Below, piece after piece: positions 1-7,141 of a stretch of 64,000 nt of DNA. The stretch is from contig JAJEIE010000004.1 in assembly GCA_022827625.1 (NCBI GenBank), positions 1-64,000 on the forward strand, read 5' to 3'. How positions within the stretch are numbered: the stretch's first letter is position 1; every line of letters begins with the position of its first letter. Origin of the DNA: Candidatus Poribacteria bacterium. GTDB taxonomy: Bacteria; Poribacteria; WGA-4E; WGA-3G. A program made the translations under genes and the position numbers. Below the pieces are notes generated by a model, which was given only the letters and a program-made list of their open reading frames with translations, ran no database searches and had not been told where the DNA came from.

Positions 1-469
1 AAAAGCGAAAAAAACCGAAAAAAAGGCGTAATTTTAGGTTTTTTCCTCTTTTTTTTGCATTTTTTTGTAACTTAAACTTGACAAAATGTGTTAAACGTCA
101 CCTTCGGGAAACGCGCCCTTGTGAGCCGTGGGTTCTCTCCACTTTCATCTATCGCAAATTATAGGTATTCTGCGGCAAAATATTCTAAATTGCGCAACTT
201 TTCGCAAACTCTGCAGGCGCGACACTTGCCAATGCCAAAAGCACATTAATTATAACATTTTAAAAAAGCGTCGTCAGGAGTGTGTACATATTTTGTCGGA
301 GGTCCCCTCACCCTTATGACGATTTCTAATCGGGCGTTGTGTTTCTATATGTGTCGGCAATTATGCGCTTTCTTTCATACTTGCGTGTTTAGTTTGCTCC
401 TAATAGAATCGGAATACATCTATTTTTCCGACCTGTTTTACTGTTTTTTCAAGCTGTCCTCCCCGAAGT
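1..469. other. Gene-free AT-rich stretch
   Basis: No convincing gene was found. The first 80 bases are poly-A/poly-T rich. The only open frames, near 128-319 and 280-477 on the plus strand, are short, lack a ribosome binding site and encode low-complexity sequence unlike any family I recognise. The stretch sits downstream of the minus-strand protease gene and left of a MITE-like element. Confidence 0.5.
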
Positions 470-650
470 TACATTAATATATAACCCAAGTTGCCACTTG
501 TAGCACAAACTTTCCAGTTTGTGCCTGTGAATGCGCAAACTAAAAGTTTACGCTACGAGACCTTCGCGGCTTATGAACGCTTTTTACTGAAAAACAAGGT
601 CTGCATACACAAAATCTTATAAGTAGCAACTTGGGTTAATATATAATGTA
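470..650. mobile_element. MITE-like element with ~30 bp terminal inverted repeats
   Basis: The left end (470-499) and the reverse complement of the right end (621-650) match at about 27 of 30 positions; both read TACATTA, then an AT-rich tract, then ACCCAAGTTGC. The interior contains smaller inverted repeats, such as CACAAACT..AGTTTGTG near 504-523. No coding capacity is present, so this looks like a non-autonomous miniature element. Target-site duplication could not be established by eye. Confidence 0.7.
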
Positions 651-673
651 CCGTGCATGAGAGGACATGTCAA
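645..673 (-). promoter_or_regulatory. Promoter-like site reading into the MITE
   Basis: On the minus strand TTGACA (673-668), a 17 bp spacer and TACATT (650-645) form a good sigma-70 pattern. The -10 box is made of the terminal bases of the MITE-like element. No open frame follows on the minus strand, so any transcript would be non-coding. Confidence 0.35.
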
Positions 674-677
674 CCTG

Positions 678-2120
678 CTATTCAGCCACCTCTTTCCAAT
701 CCAAGATTTCTTGATTCCATTCAAACTCTTGTAGTGGACCAAATTTGAGGTTGACCGTTAAACTCTTCGGCGTTGGTGAACTGTCGAAGAGATTGAAGTC
801 GCGGACGACGACATAGGTGTGCTGTCCATCGGTAATCGTTTTGCACGCCTCAATAAAGTCATCGAGGTCGCGAATCTGTTTTCCGTTTACGTCAAGGATG
901 ACGACCTTAGAGTTCCCATTTCGTTCTTGCAAACCGACCCGCGAGAAACTGCTACCTGCCACGGCGTGCGGTAAATAGACACCGTCGGCTTCTAAGAAGA
1001 GTATCCGACGCAGTTGCGGGGTAATATCGTGAAAAACGGCACCCCCAAATCGAACGAATCGACGGACTTTCTTCGCCTCCAAATCCTCTACGGGGATATC
1101 GAGACTCAAGTTTTCACCGTTGCGGTAGACCTCCAAGTTGACCTCTTTTCCGACCTTCTGATTCAGGATAGCATCGAAGGTGTAGAGATCATCCCTTATG
1201 AGTTTGTTGTTGATACGGTAGATGATGTCGGATGCGCGAAGGATCGTTTCACCCGTTGTCCTCGGAATAATTGACTCGATCTGGATTACCTTAGGTGTTC
1301 CGGCTTTAGAGGGACCAATCTCTTTCCGTAAGGCTGCAGGGAAATTGAAGTGTTTAATAGCTTCGCCAATAGAGATGAGTTCTAAATCAACGCCGATTTC
1401 ACCGCGTTGGATTGCTACCTTGTTCCGAATCAGTTCAAGTGCGTCGTGGAGATAGTCGATGGGGAGCTCAAAGCTGGAGGTGTCCGTCCCGCGTGCGTGA
1501 ATAGCGATCACCTCACCTGCGGTATTCCAGACCGGACTTCCGCTGGATCCACCTGTCCGATCGAACGTGGTGTGGATGTAACTGGAATGTCGATCACCTT
1601 TGTTAACGTTGAGGTTTGTAATCCTTCCGAATTTGATCGTGTATTCCTCTTTTTCGTTGTTGCCGATGAGGAGGAGTTCGTCGCCAAGGGAGAGTGCATC
1701 CCATTCGCCGAGTTCGACGGCTTGAAGTTCAAAATCGACTTCTTCGGGATTAATCTGGTAGAATCCAAAATCGTGTGTCGGATCGTAGTAGAGGATACGT
1801 GCTTCCGTGAAGCTGCCGTCGTGGAAGTTGATTTTAACGTAGGAAGGGCTGCTGCCAGTGACATGACGGTTCGTGGCAATAATCCCACGTTCCGCGTCTA
1901 CAACGAAACCTGTAGCGAAATTTGTGCCTTTTGCTTCCGTTTCAAAGACGACCTCGGAAGAGGTTTCAACATTTACCACCATCGGTTTGTAGGCAGCAAC
2001 TTGTTCTGTCCAGTCGTGTTGTGCGTTGGCGTTTGTAATCAGTGTGAAGAGTAGGGTGATCGCCAGGATTGTGGTGCTTGTGTGGGTTTTGACGGCCCTT
2101 GTAGTAAAAATCTGTTTCAT
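678..2120 (-). CDS. HtrA/DegP-like S1C serine protease with PDZ domains
   Basis: Predicted periplasmic trypsin-like protease of 480 aa. A signal peptide covers residues 1-34, ending NANAQ. The catalytic triad is visible as His86 (ATNRHVTG), Asp117 (DPTHDFGF) and Ser193 (GGSSGSP). From about 245 on there are two PDZ-like regions; the first contains the DIIYRINN stretch and the second the KVVILDVNGKQI stretch. The gene starts with ATG after GAGGCTACA. It follows the small membrane-protein gene by 8 bp, so the two are probably co-transcribed from the promoter at 2628-2656. The PDZ units are more divergent than in DegP, and the substrate cannot be told from sequence. Confidence 0.9.
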   Translation of the reverse strand: MKQIFTTRAVKTHTSTTILAITLLFTLITNANAQHDWTEQVAAYKPMVVNVETSSEVVFETEAKGTNFATGFVVDAERGIIATNRHVTGSSPSYVKINFHDGSFTEARILYYDPTHDFGFYQINPEEVDFELQAVELGEWDALSLGDELLLIGNNEKEEYTIKFGRITNLNVNKGDRHSSYIHTTFDRTGGSSGSPVWNTAGEVIAIHARGTDTSSFELPIDYLHDALELIRNKVAIQRGEIGVDLELISIGEAIKHFNFPAALRKEIGPSKAGTPKVIQIESIIPRTTGETILRASDIIYRINNKLIRDDLYTFDAILNQKVGKEVNLEVYRNGENLSLDIPVEDLEAKKVRRFVRFGGAVFHDITPQLRRILFLEADGVYLPHAVAGSSFSRVGLQERNGNSKVVILDVNGKQIRDLDDFIEACKTITDGQHTYVVVRDFNLFDSSPTPKSLTVNLKFGPLQEFEWNQEILDWKEVAE

Positions 2121-2128
2121 TGTAGCCT

Positions 2129-2605
2129 CTATTTTTCTGAACCATTTTGTGGCGTGCCTGGGGGTGGTTCTGTGAAAGGCTCACCGCGTGCTTCGGCAGC
2201 TTTTCTGCGTTCGTCCCATTCGGCAATCTGTCGATATGCTTCTGCTACGCCTTCTGCTTTGCCTTCTGCTTTCCCTTGCTCAAAGCCTTCCGCCTTGGCT
2301 TCCTCTTGTGCTGCTTGTATACGTTTTTCTTGTCTTGCGAGATACCAATCTGATAGTAACATGATAATGTCAATGCCTCCTACAATGATTCCGACTAAGA
2401 ACGCGCCAACCGGAATAAACGCTGAAAGGTCCTTTACGACGTTCTGGACAGATGCATGTCCGTTCCAGCCTTTCGTTATCTCATAATTCAGTGCCATGTA
2501 GCTGTAAATGATACCGAAGAGCGAAATCAGGAACAAGACAAAACCAGTTTTTCCGGTTTTCCAAAAGTCCCGTACACTCTTCCATAATTCGTATTCTCTT
2601 TTCAA
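2129..2605 (-). CDS. Small membrane protein with charged coiled-coil tail (unknown)
   Basis: A protein of about 158 aa that I do not recognise. It has two hydrophobic segments (FVLFLISLFGIIYSYMAL and a VGAFLVGIIVGGIDIIML region), then a Lys/Glu/Ala/Gly-rich helix with repeated EGKAEG motifs and a proline-rich end. I chose the TTG start at 2605: an AGGGGGG ribosome site lies just upstream, and the in-frame ATG at 2656 overlaps the -35 box of a strong promoter. The gene precedes the HtrA-like protease, so a membrane stress or quality-control partner role is possible but is inference only. Confidence 0.65.
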   Translation of the reverse strand: MKREYELWKSVRDFWKTGKTGFVLFLISLFGIIYSYMALNYEITKGWNGHASVQNVVKDLSAFIPVGAFLVGIIVGGIDIIMLLSDWYLARQEKRIQAAQEEAKAEGFEQGKAEGKAEGVAEAYRQIAEWDERRKAAEARGEPFTEPPPGTPQNGSEK

Positions 2606-2627
2606 AATGCCCCCCTGACTTACATAT

Positions 2628-2656
2628 AGCATACCATGTATGAGAGAAGATGTCAA
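2628..2656 (-). promoter_or_regulatory. Sigma-70 promoter of membrane protein-htrA operon
   Basis: TTGACA (2656-2651), 17 bp spacer, TATGCT (2633-2628). The predicted transcript starts near 2621, which excludes the in-frame ATG at 2656 as a start and supports TTG at 2605. Confidence 0.75.
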
Positions 2657-2695
2657 CCTAAAACCATGATGGTTCTGCCCCTATTACGCCCTTAT

Positions 2696-2725
2696 CTTGA
2701 CGAGACTCGTCAAGTGTGGTATCTT
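2696..2725 (+). promoter_or_regulatory. amdA promoter overlapped by palindromic operator
   Basis: TTGACG (2697-2702), 17 bp spacer, TATCTT (2720-2725). The -35 box lies inside the perfect inverted repeat CTTGACGA-gac-TCGTCAAG (2696-2714), an operator-like arrangement suggesting repression by a dimeric regulator. The regulator is not identifiable in the window. Confidence 0.6.
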
Positions 2726-2798
2726 ATTTGCACCTTAAATATAGAACAGCGCATTTCAGCTGGCAAGCTGTACTGACAATAGAAGAGGAATTTCAGAA

Positions 2799-3719
2799 AT
2801 GGCAACACATCACTTTGAACCGACAATCTATCACACAGCAATCGGCGCGCACGAACCGGTACTCCATATCGAAAGCGGCGACACTGTCTTCACAACGACC
2901 GTAGATAACGCAGGCTACGATGCCACGGATACACAAGTGACCCCAGGTGGCAACCCACAGACGGGTCCTTTTTATATTGAATCGGCGGAACCCGGTGATA
3001 CGTTAGCAGTCCACTTTGATCGGATCCTCCCGAATCGAAAAATCGGCAGGACGGGTACCGTTGTTGCCCCGAATGTCCTTGATCCGCACTATGTAGCGTC
3101 CGAGATGCCCGAAGGTGGACGCGCAGAATGGCATGTGGATGTGGAAAAGTGGACGGCGACCTTGATGACCCCAGAGACACAGTTGGGTAAACTCACGCTC
3201 CCGCTTGAACCGATGGTCGGATGTTTCGGTGTCGCGCCGCCGCGTGGACAAGCGATCTCAACGGCAACCTCTTCTACGCACGGCGGCAATATGGACTATC
3301 GCGGTTTTCAGGAGGGTGTTACCGTCTATTTCCCAGTTTTCGTCCCCGGCGGGCTTTTTCACCTCGGTGATGGACACGCTGTGCAGGGTGATGGCGAGAT
3401 TGTCGGTACCGGTGTTGAAATCTCTTTTGATGTACAATTTACGGTTGAAGTCCTCAAGGGAAAAAGTATCAACTGGCCCCGTGCAGAAAACAGTGATTAT
3501 ATTCTCGCAGCAGGCAACGCGCGTCCCTTGGATCAGGCAGTGCAACACGCGACAACGGAGTTGCTCCGGTGGTTAGATGATCTTGGCTTGGAGAAACGCG
3601 CAGCACACATTCTTTTAGGACAAGCGGTAGCGTACGATATGGGGAATGTCTTTGATCCAGCGTATACGATGATCTGCAAAATCAAGAAGTCGATATTACG
3701 TGAGATTGGGGTTGTGTAA
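2799..3719 (+). CDS. Acetamidase/formamidase family protein
   Basis: Predicted 306 aa cytoplasmic amidohydrolase of the FmdA/AmdA family, which releases ammonia from short amides such as formamide or acetamide. Family features include the early IESGDTV stretch, EPGDTLAVHFDRI, the central GVAPPRG segment, STHGGNMD and the late HLGDGHAVQGDGEI block, all typical of this fold. Length matches the family. ATG follows AGAGGAATTTCAGA, a clear ribosome site. It appears to be a single-gene unit with its own promoter and operator at 2696-2725, and G-rich palindromic repeats follow the stop. The exact amide substrate is not determinable. Confidence 0.92.
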   Translation: MATHHFEPTIYHTAIGAHEPVLHIESGDTVFTTTVDNAGYDATDTQVTPGGNPQTGPFYIESAEPGDTLAVHFDRILPNRKIGRTGTVVAPNVLDPHYVASEMPEGGRAEWHVDVEKWTATLMTPETQLGKLTLPLEPMVGCFGVAPPRGQAISTATSSTHGGNMDYRGFQEGVTVYFPVFVPGGLFHLGDGHAVQGDGEIVGTGVEISFDVQFTVEVLKGKSINWPRAENSDYILAAGNARPLDQAVQHATTELLRWLDDLGLEKRAAHILLGQAVAYDMGNVFDPAYTMICKIKKSILREIGVV

Positions 3720-3748
3720 GATGTGAATACAAGTCTCAATCAAGGACC

Positions 3749-3878
3749 TTATCAGGGGGCGAGATGTGGTGCTGATTGTGCTTAACCCCCCAACCCCCCT
3801 TATCAGGGGGGTAAGATATTGTGTGGTGCTGATTGTGCTTAACCCCCCAACCCCCCTTATCAGGGGGGTAAGATGTTA
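3749..3878. repeat. Tandem G/C-rich palindromic repeats (57 bp period)
   Basis: Two near-identical 57 bp units begin at 3765 and 3822. Each starts TGTGGTGCTGATTGTGC and contains a palindrome of the type CCCCCCTTATCAGGGGGG. A partial third copy of the CTTATCAGGGGG core lies at 3749-3759. The core occurs again at 4300-4323, 4886-5025, 10180-10215 and 15456-15517, forming a dispersed family. They may stabilise the amdA 3' end. Confidence 0.85.
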
Positions 3879-3916
3879 TGCGGATTTTGTCTTAAAGTCC
3901 TCCTGGTAAGGAGGAT

Positions 3917-4447
3917 TTAGGAGGTTTCGGATTTGAGCGATTTTATCTCGGATATGCGTTCACATAAATTCTGATACACGCCTTCAAGATTATTTAGCAC
4001 CTCAGCGTTGGTATATCGAATCACTTCAATACCATATTTGTTTAGATTTTCAGTTCTGTGTTTATCGTATTGTTCTTGATTTGCGTGTGTATCCCCATCA
4101 ATCTCAATAGCAAGCATCAATTCAGCAGAATAAAAATCAACAATGTATGCATCCAAGGGCTTTTGGCGGGTAAATTTTAGGTTGTTCAATCGTTTGTTTC
4201 CCAAAACCTCGTACCACAGTTTCTTTTCTGCTGCGGTTGGATTTTTTCGATTTTCGCGTGCTTTTTGGGTTAGTGCCTTGTTGTAAGGAATATAACCCCC
4301 CTTTCCCCCCTTATCAGGGGGGTAAGAGTGTGTTCTTCCCTGCTTTTGTTCAGGGGAAACTCCCTTGCCCTCCTTATAAAGAGTGGCGGAGCGTAAAGCT
4401 ACCTGCTTCTGTCCAACTGATATTGCTTTATATTTTATCATTTTCAT
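3917..4447 (-). CDS. DUF559 family protein (Vsr/endonuclease-like)
   Basis: Predicted small DUF559 protein related to very-short-patch-repair/restriction-type nucleases. The conserved core starts at IPYNKALTQKARENRKNPTA and runs through LWYEVL, FTRQKPLDAYIVDFYS and LMLAIEIDGDTH to YGIEVIRYTNAEV; the D-x(n)-ExDG pattern fits a PD-(D/E)XK-like active site. The first ~52 codons of the longest frame are translated G-rich repeat and are unlikely to be native. Conserved sequence begins at an ATT codon (4291), which would give about 124 aa, the usual family length, with the repeat's G-run upstream as a possible ribosome site. The longest frame overlaps the upstream STAS-like gene by 20 bp. Confidence 0.75.
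   Translation of the reverse strand: MKMIKYKAISVGQKQVALRSATLYKEGKGVSPEQKQGRTHSYPPDKGGKGGYIPYNKALTQKARENRKNPTAAEKKLWYEVLGNKRLNNLKFTRQKPLDAYIVDFYSAELMLAIEIDGDTHANQEQYDKHRTENLNKYGIEVIRYTNAEVLNNLEGVYQNLCERISEIKSLKSETS
4300..4325. repeat. G-rich palindrome inside the DUF559 reading frame
   Basis: A copy of the CCCCCCTTATCAGGGGGG family, here CCCCCTTTCCCCCCTTATCAGGGGGG. It is read in frame as PPDKGGKGG-like peptide at the 5' end of the DUF559 open frame. Confidence 0.75.
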
Positions 4448-4793
4448 CTTCTAACACTTCCCGAATTGCTTGATTGTATCGTTTTGGATCTTTGAAGTAC
4501 AACTTAGCATTGTCAACGACGCGTTTTAACAGCGCAAGATCGTCTTGTTCTGCGCCCTCAACTTTCAACAAGTCCCGAATGTGCTTTTCGTTGAAGATCC
4601 CATATAACTGCCCAATCGCTGCATTTAGGAAAGCCGCTGTGAGCGTTGTGATATTGTGAAATGAGAGGGCAACATGTTGATCTGCTTTAAGCGCAGCTGC
4701 AAGTCGTTCATAAACCTTCTGTCCATCATTGGAAGCGACGCATAAAGAGCTGCCCACGATTTCAAATAGAGATATTCTAATACCTCTCGACAT
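4428..4793 (-). CDS. STAS-like domain (DUF4325) protein
   Basis: A 121 aa single-domain protein resembling the DUF4325 STAS-like family: N-terminal strand ISLFEIV, then VYERLAAAL, VALSFHNITTLTAAFLNAAIGQLYG and a helical C-terminus with FNEKHIRDLLKVEG. STAS-like proteins are typically small regulatory or phosphorylation-switch domains, and DUF4325 proteins are often next to an HATPase-type partner, which is absent here. ATG follows AAGGAGATACC. The neighbouring genes give no functional clue. A signalling role is family-based inference. Confidence 0.7.
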   Translation of the reverse strand: MSRGIRISLFEIVGSSLCVASNDGQKVYERLAAALKADQHVALSFHNITTLTAAFLNAAIGQLYGIFNEKHIRDLLKVEGAEQDDLALLKRVVDNAKLYFKDPKRYNQAIREVLEDENDKI

Positions 4794-4848
4794 GGTATCT
4801 CCTTAGAAAATACGTTTTACGTTTGTTGGATTTACACATTTCCTTTTT

Positions 4849-5029
4849 AAAGTCCCTGATAAGTAAGTTTAGAGGATTCCCTCTTAAAGTCCCCCTGATA
4901 AGGGGGATTTAGGGGGTTATAAGAGGCATATACCTCTCAGTTTCCCCCTGATAAGGGGGATTTAGGGGGTTATAGGAGACGGATATCTCTCAGCTTCCCC
5001 CCTGATAAGGGGGGTTAGGGGGGTTCACT
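4849..5029. repeat. Cluster of G-rich palindromic repeats
   Basis: At least three good copies (about 4886-4920, 4944-4972 and 4996-5025) plus a decayed one near 4849-4875. Each contains CCCCTGATAAGGGG followed by ATTTAGGGGGTTATA, spaced 54-58 bp. They fill the gap between the SDR 3' end and the STAS-like gene, so any STAS-gene promoter must lie among or beyond them. Confidence 0.85.
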
Positions 5030-5050
5030 TGTTTCATGCTAACAACCTCT

Positions 5051-5878
5051 CTAAGCCTTATTCATATCCAACCCCGCCATAGACCTAAGATTCAACAACG
5101 GAGTCATCACACCGCCCGCAGCAGGGAGGACAACGCCGGTGTCGTAGAGTTTCATCGCAGAGATAGTGGCGTGTGCGACATCTTCAGGCGCACCGGCGCG
5201 GACCATAAAGATGTAACCTTTCTCCGCCGCCTCTTCATAATCCGGGATGCGGACGCGCGAGAGGTCGGTATCAATGACACCCGCAGCGATGCCGTTCACT
5301 TTAATGCCGTGTGCTGCCAACCGTCCGGCGTAGGCGCGCATGCTCATTTCTAAGCCTGCTTTTGAGATACAGTAGGCGGTTCGGTTGTCGGATGCCATTG
5401 TGTCGGAAATTGAGAGCGTGTAGATGATGCAGCCGCGTATCTCGTTTGCTACCATGTAGTTTGCGACGCGTTGTGTGAGAAAATGGGTCGCTTTGAGGTT
5501 GGTGTTGATAATAAAATCGAACTGTTCTGGGGTCTCCTCAAGAATGTCAGCGATCCGCGTGATACCGGCGTTATTGATGAGAATGTCTACCTTTCCGAAG
5601 GCATCGTGTGCGGTATTGAGGAGTTTTTCGTGTGCCTCAAGATCGCTGATGTCGGCTTGAATGATAACTGCTTTTCTACCGAGTGCTTCCACCTCCTGTT
5701 GTACGGATTCGGCGGCATCCCGGTTTTGGTTGTAGTTAATCAGGACATCGGCACCTTGACGGGCGAGTTCAATTGCGATTGCGCGTCCGATGCCGCGACT
5801 GGAACCGGTTACGATTGCGGATTTGTCTGTGAATGAAACGTCTGTTGCGAAGAATCCCAGATCGGTGTGTGTTGACAT
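5051..5878 (-). CDS. SDR-family NAD(P)-dependent oxidoreductase
   Basis: Predicted 275 aa classical short-chain dehydrogenase. The Rossmann motif TGSSRGIG lies near residue 22, NNAG near 105, and the catalytic pair is in YCISKAG. FabG-type family members reduce 3-oxo groups on sugars or acyl chains, but the substrate here is not evident. ATG follows AGGAAACATAA. The gene is 147 bp downstream of oppC and may be the last gene of the transporter operon, but a repeat lies between them. Confidence 0.92.
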   Translation of the reverse strand: MSTHTDLGFFATDVSFTDKSAIVTGSSRGIGRAIAIELARQGADVLINYNQNRDAAESVQQEVEALGRKAVIIQADISDLEAHEKLLNTAHDAFGKVDILINNAGITRIADILEETPEQFDFIINTNLKATHFLTQRVANYMVANEIRGCIIYTLSISDTMASDNRTAYCISKAGLEMSMRAYAGRLAAHGIKVNGIAAGVIDTDLSRVRIPDYEEAAEKGYIFMVRAGAPEDVAHATISAMKLYDTGVVLPAAGGVMTPLLNLRSMAGLDMNKA

Positions 5879-5892
5879 TTATGTTTCCTTTT

Positions 5893-6028
5893 TTTAGTAG
5901 TTATCAGCCGTCAGTAGTCGGCAGTCAGGCACGCGTTGTGGCAGTTGCGAAGGTTTGTCATCTCCAAAGGTTGTCTTGCTGATAGCCGAGAGTGGAGCGC
6001 AGCGAAACGCCCTGATGGCTGACTGCTA
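5893..6028. repeat. Inverted-repeat element (CAGTCGGCAGTCAG type)
   Basis: The left part reads TATCAGCCGTCAGTAGTCGG, and the right end near 6008-6028 reads TGATGGCTGACTGCTA in the opposite sense. The arrangement is an imperfect hairpin of the kind also found at 8146-8262, 12218-12320, 28262-28312, 33147-33292, 46950-46997 and 57415-57505. Confidence 0.6.
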
Positions 6029-7141
6029 ATCCGAATACGGATCTGCTGCGTCGCGGAGGGCATCTCCTAAGAAGTTAAAGGCGATAACAACAACGAGAAC
6101 GGGTACTGCTGGAAAAATGAGCCATGGATAGTGGAGCAGAACGGTGACGCGCTGTGCCTCTTCGAGCAGAACGCCCCAACTGGTCATCGGGGGGCGGATC
6201 CCCAAGCCTAAGAAACTAAGCGCGGTTTCCCCCAAAATCATGCCCGGAATAGCGAGCGTGGCGATGACGATGATATGACTGTAGCAGCCAGGCAGCAGGT
6301 GTTTCGTGATAATGTGCCATTGTCCAGCGCCAGCAGCACGCGCCGCCATCACGAAATCGCTTTCTCGATATGCCAAGACCTTTCCACGCACCTGTCGTGC
6401 CAATCCGCCCCATCGGATAATCGATAAGATAATCGTAATCCCGAAATAGATTTGGATGCTTGACCAGCCTGGAGGTAGCGCGGCACCGAGTGCCATCCAT
6501 AGCGGGATGTCCGGGAATGCTGAAAGGATTTCGATAATCCGTTGGATCAGATTGTCTATCCAACCGCCATAGTAGCCGGAGATAGTGCCGAGAATAGAAC
6601 CGAGAATGATGCTCAAAAAGACACCGACTAAACCGAGTGTCATTGAGACACGCGCCCCGTACATGATTCGCGAAAGCAGGTCGCGCCCCATCCGGTCGGT
6701 GCCTAACAGGAACATAGGACCCGCGGAACTGAAGAGATGTCGCCTGCCCTCTGCATCTTTGAAGAAGAATTCAGCAGGGACCTTTTGGGACATATCTCTG
6801 GTGAATTCTAATTCGAGACTTTCTGGATTGCGAACCGATTTTAAGGCGTGGACGTAGAATCCATCTTGGAATGAGAAATGGAGTCGTTGGGGCGGGACGT
6901 GGCGGAGCCGCATGTTGATTTCGCTGTAGTGATACGGCGCGAAAAAATCTGCACCGATGGCGAGGAGGTAGAAGATGATTAGGATGACACCGGCGATGAT
7001 CCCCATCCGATTTTTGCGAAACCGCCGCCATATCAACTGACGGTAGCTCAATTGGCCCCCATCTGTATGAAGGTCGCCAGTAGGTTCTATTTCTGGGGTG
7101 TCCTTGATTTCTTGATTGGCAGTTGTTTGTGTCTTATTCAT
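6026..7141 (-). CDS. Peptide ABC transporter permease (OppC/DppC type)
   Basis: Inner-membrane permease of 371 aa. An N-terminal tail and first membrane helix (GIIAGVILIIFYLLAIGADF) precede a ~100 aa periplasmic stretch, then the binding-protein-dependent transport domain (about 160-360). The EAA loop reads ARAAGAGQWHIITKHLLPG. The DRMGRDLLSRIMYGARVS segment is typical of OppC/DppC. The start overlaps the oppB stop by 8 bp, indicating translational coupling. It should pair with the OppB-like protein and the two ATPases at 11216-13396. Confidence 0.94.
   Translation of the reverse strand: MNKTQTTANQEIKDTPEIEPTGDLHTDGGQLSYRQLIWRRFRKNRMGIIAGVILIIFYLLAIGADFFAPYHYSEINMRLRHVPPQRLHFSFQDGFYVHALKSVRNPESLELEFTRDMSQKVPAEFFFKDAEGRRHLFSSAGPMFLLGTDRMGRDLLSRIMYGARVSMTLGLVGVFLSIILGSILGTISGYYGGWIDNLIQRIIEILSAFPDIPLWMALGAALPPGWSSIQIYFGITIILSIIRWGGLARQVRGKVLAYRESDFVMAARAAGAGQWHIITKHLLPGCYSHIIVIATLAIPGMILGETALSFLGLGIRPPMTSWGVLLEEAQRVTVLLHYPWLIFPAVPVLVVVIAFNFLGDALRDAADPYSD

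Noticed and set aside
128-477. Two overlapping plus-strand open frames in the first 500 bases
   Set aside because: Short, no ribosome site, no family resemblance, and unlike the codon pattern of real genes here.
2605-2656. ATG at 2656 as the start of the small membrane protein
   Set aside because: It overlaps the -35 box of a strong promoter, so the TTG at 2605 with an AGGGGGG site fits better.
3749-3878. CRISPR array
   Set aside because: The repeats are palindromic and G/C-rich, with no unique spacers of constant length.
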